From the NCBI RefSeq assembly GCF_020991475.1, contig NZ_JAJMPA010000001.1:248001-312000 (forward strand): 64,000 nucleotides of DNA, given 5' to 3'. Every line of letters starts with the position of its first letter. Position 1 is the first letter of the stretch. Below the pieces are notes generated by a model. The model did no database searches, was not told the origin of the DNA, and was given only the letters and a program-made list of their open reading frames with translations. The translations under genes and the position numbers were made by a program. The stretch is from Pedobacter sp. MC2016-14. GTDB lineage: Bacteria; Bacteroidota; Bacteroidia; Sphingobacteriales; Sphingobacteriaceae. This document shows positions 43,795 to 50,574 of this stretch, in pieces.

Positions 43795-45435
43795 ATGAAC
43801 ATTACCCTGGCCCAACTCAATTACCATATCGGAAATTTTGAAAGCAATACCAAAAAGATCATAGAAAACATTGCCCTTGCAAAAGCAGCTGGATCTGACC
43901 TGGTGGTTTTTGCCGAGTTGGCCATTTGCGGGTATCCACCACGTGATTTTCTGGAGTTTGAAGAATTTGTTGACCTCTGCGAGGCAGCCGCACAGGAAAT
44001 TGCTACACATTGTTATGGCATTGCCTGCATTGTAGGCCTGCCGGTTAAGAACACACAGGTGGCAGGAAAAGATTTGTACAACGCAGCCTATTTTATAGAA
44101 GAAGGTAAAGTAAAAGCGATTGTAAAAAAGGCCCTGCTGCCCAACTACGATGTGTTTGATGAATACCGCTATTTTGAACCTGCTACCGCTTTTGGCTGTA
44201 TAGATTTTAAAGGGGTTAAAATAGCCCTAACCATTTGCGAAGACCTTTGGAACATCAACAACAACCCTTTATACATTTCCAATCCAATGGATGTGCTCAT
44301 CCTTGAAAAACCAGATGTCATGATCAACATTGCGGCATCACCTTTCTCTTATCAGCATGATGATGAACGCAGGGTGGTCTTAACAGATAACGCAAAAAAA
44401 TACCAGCTGCCCCTGCTGTACGTAAACCAGGTTGGCGCACAAACAGAGATCATTTTTGATGGCGGATCCATGGTGGTAGACCGCGAAGGCAGCCTGCTGG
44501 ATGAAATGGCGTACTTTAAAGAAGAATTAAAAACATATCAGCTGCTCAACGGCCACATATCAGGATACAGCGCCCTTAACCATCAGCCACAATCAGACAT
44601 TGCTCAAATTCATGATGCCCTTATTTTGGGCATTAAAGATTACTTTGGCAAATCCGGCTTTTCAAAAGCAGTATTGGGTTTATCAGGAGGTATAGATTCT
44701 GCCATCGTATGTGCACTTGCTTGTCGCGCTTTAGGCCCAGAAAATGTAATGGCGGTACTCATGCCTTCTCAATATTCATCAGACCATTCCATTAAGGATG
44801 CCTTAGACCTGGTAGAAAATTTTGGCTGCAAACACGAAATCATTGCCATCGCACCAGCTGCCGATGCATTTGATGCCATGCTGGCCAATGCTTTTAATGG
44901 CCTGCCTTTTGGCCTGGCCGAAGAGAATATTCAGGCAAGAACAAGGGGAATTGTGGTGATGGCCATGTCTAACAAATTTGGGTACATCTTGCTCAATACC
45001 TCCAACAAAAGCGAATGCGCAGTAGGTTATGGCACCTTATATGGCGATATGTGTGGTGCCATTGGTGTTATTGGCGACGTATACAAAACTCAAATCTATG
45101 AGCTGGCGCATTACATCAATAAGGATGGCGAACTCATTCCCGAAAACACCATTGTAAAACCACCATCGGCAGAATTGAGACCTGGCCAGAAAGATTCAGA
45201 TTCTCTTCCAGATTACGATACCCTTGATGCCATTTTGTACCAGTTTATAGAGCTTAAAAAGAGTTCTTCGGCCATCATTGCCCAGGGTTATGAAGAAAGT
45301 CTGGTGCGCAGAATATTAAAGATGGTCAATACAGCGGAGTTCAAAAGATATCAAACTCCGCCAATCTTAAGGGTGTCGCCCAAAGCCTTTGGCATGGGCA
45401 GACGGATGCCTATTGTAGGCAAGTACTTGTCTTAA
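43795..45435 (+). CDS. nadE: Glutamine-dependent NAD+ synthetase
   Basis: Final step of NAD synthesis, amidating nicotinic acid adenine dinucleotide. 546 residues. N-terminal nitrilase-type glutaminase with the triad Glu (VVFAELAICGYPPRDF), Lys (VKKALLPNYDVFDEYR) and Cys (LTICEDLW). C-terminal synthetase with P-loop LGLSGGIDSA and the LNTSNKSECAVGYGTLYGD block. The stop overlaps the convergent SGNH hydrolase gene by 4 bp. Confidence 0.96.
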   Translation: MNITLAQLNYHIGNFESNTKKIIENIALAKAAGSDLVVFAELAICGYPPRDFLEFEEFVDLCEAAAQEIATHCYGIACIVGLPVKNTQVAGKDLYNAAYFIEEGKVKAIVKKALLPNYDVFDEYRYFEPATAFGCIDFKGVKIALTICEDLWNINNNPLYISNPMDVLILEKPDVMINIAASPFSYQHDDERRVVLTDNAKKYQLPLLYVNQVGAQTEIIFDGGSMVVDREGSLLDEMAYFKEELKTYQLLNGHISGYSALNHQPQSDIAQIHDALILGIKDYFGKSGFSKAVLGLSGGIDSAIVCALACRALGPENVMAVLMPSQYSSDHSIKDALDLVENFGCKHEIIAIAPAADAFDAMLANAFNGLPFGLAEENIQARTRGIVVMAMSNKFGYILLNTSNKSECAVGYGTLYGDMCGAIGVIGDVYKTQIYELAHYINKDGELIPENTIVKPPSAELRPGQKDSDSLPDYDTLDAILYQFIELKKSSSAIIAQGYEESLVRRILKMVNTAEFKRYQTPPILRVSPKAFGMGRRMPIVGKYLS

Positions 45436-46205
45436 CCTTTAATGGTTTCCAGCCAGGCTTTGGCCATTAATTTTGCACCAGCAACACTAGGGTGTACGCC
45501 ATCACCAGTCCAGTAAACGCCTGGCGCTGTTTTTTGGGCATCATCAAAAACCTTCTGGTAAGGGATCCAGGCCGCGTTAAATGATTCAGCAATTTCCTTT
45601 GCCGCAGTACGGTACTCGTTAAATTCAGGGTACCAGGTATCGTCTACTGCTTTAATGCCTTTAACCGCAAAAGGCTCGGCAAGGATCAGCTTCAACTCCG
45701 GAAACTTTTGCTTAGTCCTGTCCAGCAGTTTCGTCAAATCATCCCTGTACACCTTAACTGTACCATCGTATTTGCCATTGTGCTTGTGCCAGTAATCGTT
45801 AACCCCAATTAAAATACTCAGTACATTGGGTTTTAAATTCAAACAATCCGCATCCCAGCGTTCAGCAAGCTGGTAAACTTTATTTCCGCTAATGCCTTTG
45901 TTGTAAATTTTAAGGTTTTTATCAGGAAACCTGTTCAGCAGTTCTGCTGCGGCCATCAATGCATAACCATTACCCAATGCACCTGCATTGTTAAAATCAG
46001 CAGACTCCCTTTTCCTGCCAGAATCTGTAATAGAATCTCCCTGAAATACAATGACATCATCTTTGGCAAGGGTAATTTTACCCACCTTTTCTACCTCAGC
46101 AGCCAGCATTAACTGCGGACTTACCAAAGTAAGCAAACCGCCGGCTGCAGCCGTTTTTAAAAACCCTCTTCTTGCAGAAAGTCCTTTATTTTCTTTTAGT
46201 TCCAT
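45432..46205 (-). CDS. Tat-exported SGNH/GDSL hydrolase
   Basis: 257-residue esterase. The N-terminus carries a twin-arginine signal (SARRGFLKTAAAGGLLTLV), so it is exported folded. SGNH blocks: GDSITDSGR (Ser), IGVNDYWHKH (Asn) and GDGVHPS (Asp/His). It probably removes acyl groups from polysaccharides or lipids. The ATG at 46205 (MELKENKGL) is preferred to an upstream TTG. It ends 4 bp into nadE and lies 46 bp after the epimerase gene, probably in one transcript with it. Confidence 0.88.
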   Translation of the reverse strand: MELKENKGLSARRGFLKTAAAGGLLTLVSPQLMLAAEVEKVGKITLAKDDVIVFQGDSITDSGRKRESADFNNAGALGNGYALMAAAELLNRFPDKNLKIYNKGISGNKVYQLAERWDADCLNLKPNVLSILIGVNDYWHKHNGKYDGTVKVYRDDLTKLLDRTKQKFPELKLILAEPFAVKGIKAVDDTWYPEFNEYRTAAKEIAESFNAAWIPYQKVFDDAQKTAPGVYWTGDGVHPSVAGAKLMAKAWLETIKG

Positions 46206-46251
46206 ATATTTATAGTTGGTCTTGGCCAGCAAGTTAAGAATTATTTAGCAG

Positions 46252-47433
46252 CTACTTAACGGAGAAACGATACACAGAACTTGTTTTATATTTTGCACCC
46301 GGCAGCAATAAAGTACTGGCAAAAGCAGGCTGGTTAGGCGCATCCGGAAAATGTTGGGTCTCCATGCAAAAGGCCGTTCTAAAATCATCTTTAGCCCCAC
46401 CTTTAAAAGTACAAACGCCTTTCATGAAATTGCCACTGTAAAACTGCAAACCTGGTTCTTCAGTAAACACTTCCATAATAATCCCTGTTTTATCTCCCCA
46501 AACTTTGGCTGCAGGCTTTAATTTAATGCTTTTATCTGTCGGTTCGTTCAGCACAAAATTATGATCGTAGCCCTTGCCATTTTTCAGCTGTACGTCGTTT
46601 TCACCAATTCTTTCCGCAATAGTTTTTGCAGTGGTAAAATCAAAAGGCGTTCCCTTAACCGGTGCCAGTACACCTGTAGGAATCAGTGTGGTATCCACTG
46701 GTGTATACCGGTCTGCGTTAATTTGAACCAGGTGGTTCAATATTGTACCGCTACCCTCACCATTTAAATTAAAAAAGGCATGATTGGTTAAATTAACTAC
46801 CGTCTTTTTATCCGTTACGGCCTCATAATCTATTTTTAGCTCGTTCTGGTCTGTAAGGCTGTACGTTACCGTTGCCGTTAAATTACCTGGATAACCTTCT
46901 TCCATATCTTTAGAAACGTAAGTAAATACTACGGTATGTGCATCAGTTTGTTTAGCATCCCATACCACATCATGGAAGCCTCTTTTACCACCGTGCAAAG
47001 CATTTGGCCCATCGTTTTTTAACAAAGAATATTCTTTACCGTCAATTGTAAATTTGCCTTTGGCAATACGGTTGCCATAACGGCCAATAATAGCGCCATA
47101 ATAAGGCTCGGTAGATTTTTTATAGGTTTCTACACCAGAAAAACCGGTCACCACGTCCACCATTTTTCCGGCACTGTCCGGAACTACCATGCTTACCAAA
47201 CGTGCACCGTAATTGGTAAGAACAGCGCTTACGTTTTTACTGTTTTTTAAGGTAAATAAGCCTGTTTGCTTACCGTCAATTGTTTTTTTAAAGGCAGTAT
47301 CCTGTAAAGTTACCACCTTCAGTGTACCATCTGCCGCCCCTGTTTCTTGTTTAGAAGTTGGGTTGTTACAAGCGGCGGTCATCATCAAGCCCGCAATAAA
47401 AAGGGGCAGGGCATTATTAAATAAAGCTTTCAT
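46252..47433 (-). CDS. Aldose 1-epimerase, lipoprotein
   Basis: Mutarotase-type enzyme of 393 residues converting alpha and beta anomers of aldoses. It carries a lipoprotein signal (FIAGLMMTAACNNP), so it is anchored in the periplasm or at the outer membrane. Family motifs: LTNYGARLVSMVVPD, YGAIIGRYGNRIAKG (substrate Arg), NDGPNALHGGKRGFHD (catalytic His), VNLTNHAFFNL and EVFTEEPGLQFYSGNF. It probably works with the neighbouring SGNH hydrolase on sugars from polymers. galM/mro would be the equivalent name. Confidence 0.93.
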   Translation of the reverse strand: MKALFNNALPLFIAGLMMTAACNNPTSKQETGAADGTLKVVTLQDTAFKKTIDGKQTGLFTLKNSKNVSAVLTNYGARLVSMVVPDSAGKMVDVVTGFSGVETYKKSTEPYYGAIIGRYGNRIAKGKFTIDGKEYSLLKNDGPNALHGGKRGFHDVVWDAKQTDAHTVVFTYVSKDMEEGYPGNLTATVTYSLTDQNELKIDYEAVTDKKTVVNLTNHAFFNLNGEGSGTILNHLVQINADRYTPVDTTLIPTGVLAPVKGTPFDFTTAKTIAERIGENDVQLKNGKGYDHNFVLNEPTDKSIKLKPAAKVWGDKTGIIMEVFTEEPGLQFYSGNFMKGVCTFKGGAKDDFRTAFCMETQHFPDAPNQPAFASTLLLPGAKYKTSSVYRFSVK

Positions 47434-47454
47434 ATTTGGGTTTAAAAATTAAAT

Positions 47455-48312
47455 TTATATCGATTGTAATCTGGAAATACATACGGCCAGGCTATCCCTC
47501 CAATAAGGGACTTCAATGTTAAAGGTAGTTTTGATTTTCGCTTTATCCATTACAGAAAACTTTGGCCGCACTGCGCGTGTAGGATACTTAGAAGTTGGAA
47601 TAGGAAATACCTTTACCTCCGTTGCGCTCAGGTCAAAAATACCCTTTGCAAAATCGTACCATGAAGTTACGCCCTCATTGCTGTAGTGGTAAATGCCATA
47701 AGCCCTAGAGCCAGAATAGATGATATCAAGAATGGCACCTGCCAAATCAATGGCATAAGTAGGTGTGCCAATCTGATCCGCAATAATGTTCAGTTCATCC
47801 CGTTCCGCTCCCAGTTTCAACATCGTCTTTACAAAGTTATTGCCATATTCAGAATATAACCAGCTGGTACGTAAAGTAAAATACTCCGCTAAAGCAGCGG
47901 TCACAGCCTGCTCACCTTCCAGTTTAGTCAGCCCATACATGTTTATAGGATTTGCAACATCGTCTTCCTGTAATAAGCCTACGCTATTGCCTTCAAATAC
48001 AAAATCTGTACTTACATGCACCAGTACCGCAGCATATTTTTTGCACAGTACCGCTACATTTTCAGCACCATCACGGTTTACCTTCCGGCAAAGTTCCACA
48101 TCATCTTCCGCTTTATCTACCGCAGTATAAGCGGCACAATTGATGACATAGGCAGGTTTTTCCTCCTCAAAAAGTGCGTCAAGGGCATCTGGATCCAAAA
48201 TATTGCCTTTACCCTCTTCAGGAAAAGAAAGATCAGTTAAGCCTCTTTCATCGGCTACTTTTTTCAAACAACTTCCCAGCTGACCGGAAGCACCCAATAC
48301 TAAAATCTTCAT
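47455..48312 (-). CDS. rfbD: dTDP-4-dehydrorhamnose reductase
   Basis: Last step of dTDP-L-rhamnose synthesis. 285 residues of the SDR extended type: NAD(P)-binding ILVLGASGQLGSCL, AYVINCAAYTAVDKAEDD, the active-site Tyr/Lys MYGLTKLEGEQAV, and the GTPTYAIDLAGAILDI segment. rfbA, rfbB and rfbC are not adjacent, so the pathway genes are scattered. 21 bp separate it from the epimerase, so they may be cotranscribed. Confidence 0.93.
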   Translation of the reverse strand: MKILVLGASGQLGSCLKKVADERGLTDLSFPEEGKGNILDPDALDALFEEEKPAYVINCAAYTAVDKAEDDVELCRKVNRDGAENVAVLCKKYAAVLVHVSTDFVFEGNSVGLLQEDDVANPINMYGLTKLEGEQAVTAALAEYFTLRTSWLYSEYGNNFVKTMLKLGAERDELNIIADQIGTPTYAIDLAGAILDIIYSGSRAYGIYHYSNEGVTSWYDFAKGIFDLSATEVKVFPIPTSKYPTRAVRPKFSVMDKAKIKTTFNIEVPYWRDSLAVCISRLQSI

Positions 48313-48418
48313 AACGCTAAGCTATAAATTTAGGTTCACAAACCTGCACAGGCTGCAACTTTTTATACGTTACTGCGTCTTATGATAACAAAAACTATTA
48401 AATAATCGTTTAAAGAGC

Positions 48419-49150
48419 ATGAAAGCAATATATACACTTTTGTTAGCCAGCACCCTATGCGGTGCTAGTTTTAAAGCATCCGCAAATGCGGCAGCAGGAT
48501 TTCAATCCTATACCAATCCTACAGATGAAAGAAAGGTTAAAGATTTTCATGGCATTGGTTCCGGCGGACCAATTGAAGTGATTGTACACATGGGGAGTAC
48601 AGAAAGTTTAAAATTTGAAGGTGATGCCGAAGCCATTGCTACCCTTGTTGCCGAGGTGAGGAACGGCATATTGGTGATCCGTCCAAAAAACAGCTGGAAA
48701 AGCTGGGCAAAAACCTACGAAAATAAAAAAATCACCGCCCATGTTAACGCCAAAAGCCTTAGCAGCATCACCATCAGTGGAGATGGCAGTATTGTAGTCA
48801 TTGGTACCGTTACTGCCGAAGCCTTAACCACTACTTTAAGTGGCTCTGGCAGCATCAAAGCCAATATAGACGCAGACAAATTAACAACCGTAATCAGTGG
48901 ATCAGGACAACTGAACCTTCAGGGCAAAACAAGCCAGATCAGCGCAAACCTCAGTGGCTCCTGCAATTTCGAGGGCAGCGCACTGGCTACAGAAAACCTA
49001 ACCGCAAGAATAAGCGGCTCAGGAAAAATAACCATTAAAGCCAGCAACCGCATCAAGGCCACCATTCTCGGATCAGGACAAATCCGTTACAGCGGCAATC
49101 CCGAAATTGAAAAAACTGTTGTGGGTTCAGGAGAAGTTGTAGAACTATAA
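48419..49150 (+). CDS. DUF2807 (head GIN domain) secreted protein
   Basis: 243 residues with a signal peptide (YTLLLASTLCGASFKASANA). The rest is a beta-solenoid-like DUF2807 domain built of repeats around SGSG and SGDGS turns (ITISGDGSIVV, TTLSGSGSIKA, TVISGSGQLNL, ARISGSGKITI). Such proteins are exported and abundant in Bacteroidota; their role is unknown, with surface adhesion proposed. It is a single gene, followed by a long inverted repeat. Confidence 0.87.
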   Translation: MKAIYTLLLASTLCGASFKASANAAAGFQSYTNPTDERKVKDFHGIGSGGPIEVIVHMGSTESLKFEGDAEAIATLVAEVRNGILVIRPKNSWKSWAKTYENKKITAHVNAKSLSSITISGDGSIVVIGTVTAEALTTTLSGSGSIKANIDADKLTTVISGSGQLNLQGKTSQISANLSGSCNFEGSALATENLTARISGSGKITIKASNRIKATILGSGQIRYSGNPEIEKTVVGSGEVVEL

Positions 49151-49156
49151 TTCATC

Positions 49157-49199
49157 CAACCTAGTAAATCAAAAGTTGAACTTTTGATTTACTAGGTTG
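49157..49199. repeat. Perfect 20-bp inverted repeat
   Basis: CAACCTAGTAAATCAAAAGT (49157-49176) and its exact complement (49180-49199) around the 3-nt loop TGA, 6 bp after the DUF2807 stop. It could act as a terminator hairpin, though no T run follows; its length is unusual. Confidence 0.65.
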
Positions 49200-49445
49200 A
49201 CAGGCCTTTAAATGGCTTTAAAGGCTATTTGCATAAATAATCCATTTTTCAATTACATGATAAATTCTCAACAACCATTATGTACCAATTTGGCGAATAA
49301 TACCAAACTAGTCCTTTAAACTAATCATAAAAATATTTAAATAATTTTTAATTATTATTAATCAAAAAATAATTAAACCTTACAAAGAACTGGAATACAC
49401 CCCGTTACTAATGTAAACTGCCAGCCATATCACAATGAGGGCACT

Positions 49446-49459
49446 GCATTTGCAAATGC
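49446..49459. promoter_or_regulatory. 14-bp palindrome before the ice-binding protein gene
   Basis: GCATTTGCAAATGC is a perfect palindrome 6 bp before the ATG at 49466, a possible operator. Its left half, TGCATTTG, is also one base from a -7 element. Confidence 0.35.
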
Positions 49460-49465
49460 CTTACC

Positions 49466-50491
49466 ATGAACAGAAAATTTACATTTAAAGGCCTGGGGCT
49501 TTTAGCATTACTTTTTACCTTATTTACGCTGAGCTGTACCAAGAGAGGTGATACAGAAGCCCTCACTGAAAACCAGACGCGACTTACGTTAGCATCTGCT
49601 TCGGCAGGCGGTAGCGTATCCGGAGCAGGTACATTTACTATAGGCAGTACAGTAACCGCAACCGCTACACCTGCAGCTGGCTATAACTTTTTCAACTGGA
49701 CCGAAAACGGGACTGCCGTTGCCAACACGGCAATTTACATCTACACCGCGGCGGCAAACCGCAGCTTAGTGGCCAATTTTGTAGCAACTGGTACAGTTAC
49801 TGCGCCACCAACGCCAATTGGCCCAACCGCTATTAACCTTGGTACCGCAGGCACATTTGGCATCCTGGCCAAAACCGCAATTTCTACTACAGGCGTAACA
49901 CTAATCACAGCAGACATTGGTGTTAGCCCTGCAGCAGCCACAGCCATCACTGGTTTCGGACTAGTGATGAATGCAAACTTACAATACGCTGGATCTTCAT
50001 TGGTAGTAGGAAATATTTATGCGGCAGACTATTCAGCTTCAGCTGCAAAAATGACTACAGCCATAAGCAATATGGAGACTGCATTTAACGCAGGGAATAC
50101 CATCGTTTCTCCTGCTCCAGTGGTAGAGCTGCATACTGGGAACCTAAGTGGTAAAACGATCGCTCCCGGTTTATACAAATGGAGTACAGGAGTATCCGTT
50201 AGCAGCGCAGGCTTAGTGCTCAACGGCGGAGCCAATGATACCTGGGTATTTCAAATTGCACAAGACATGGTAATTGGCGATGGCGCCATCATCACACTTA
50301 CAGGTGGTGCACAAGCTAAAAATGTATTTTGGGTAGTATCTGGTAAAGCCACATTGGGCACAACCAGTAACGTTAAAGGGATTATTTTAAGCAAAACGCT
50401 GATCTCCTTAAATACAGGTGCCAAAGTTACCGGCCGTTTATTGGCCCAAACCGCTGTAACGCTAGATGCAAACACAATTGTGTTACCCTAA
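49466..50491 (+). CDS. Ice-binding-type (DUF3494) lipoprotein
   Basis: 341 residues. A lipoprotein signal (LLFTLFTLSCTKRG) is followed by a repeat module of the InlB-B/bacterial-repeat type (about 40-110: SAGGSVSGAGTFTIGSTVTA, GYNFFNWTENGTAV, ANRSLVANF). A Pro/Thr linker leads to a DUF3494 ice-binding domain (about 120-341), a beta-solenoid recognised by LGTAGTFGILAKTAIST, TADIGVSP, APGLYKWSTGVS and NVFWVVSGKATLG. Members bind ice or inhibit recrystallisation in cold-adapted organisms, but many homologues occur in mesophiles and may be adhesins. Anchoring as a lipoprotein suggests a cell-surface location. Confidence 0.87.
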   Translation: MNRKFTFKGLGLLALLFTLFTLSCTKRGDTEALTENQTRLTLASASAGGSVSGAGTFTIGSTVTATATPAAGYNFFNWTENGTAVANTAIYIYTAAANRSLVANFVATGTVTAPPTPIGPTAINLGTAGTFGILAKTAISTTGVTLITADIGVSPAAATAITGFGLVMNANLQYAGSSLVVGNIYAADYSASAAKMTTAISNMETAFNAGNTIVSPAPVVELHTGNLSGKTIAPGLYKWSTGVSVSSAGLVLNGGANDTWVFQIAQDMVIGDGAIITLTGGAQAKNVFWVVSGKATLGTTSNVKGIILSKTLISLNTGAKVTGRLLAQTAVTLDANTIVLP

Positions 50492-50499
50492 CAATTAGA

Positions 50500-50568
50500 T
50501 AAGGCTGTATCAAAATTCGTCATCCCAACATGCAGAGCAACCGGGAGATCTGTTACGATACAGCCTTA
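50500..50568. repeat. Intergenic palindromic element between convergent genes
   Basis: TAAGGCTGTATC (50500-50511) pairs perfectly with GATACAGCCTTA (50557-50568). The enclosed 45 nt contain CGTCATCCC and GGGAGATCTGTTACG, resembling the CGTCATCC...GGATCTGTTACG dispersed intergenic elements known from this group. It also fits as a bidirectional terminator for the two convergent genes. Confidence 0.55.
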
Positions 50569-50574
50569 ATTCAT

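Larger units (their letters stand above)
49151..49465. other. AT-rich intergenic region ahead of the ice-binding protein gene
   Basis: 315 bp without a reading frame. It holds a 20-bp perfect inverted repeat at its left end, a very AT-rich stretch (about 49320-49380) and a 14-bp palindrome at its right end. Confidence 0.6.
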
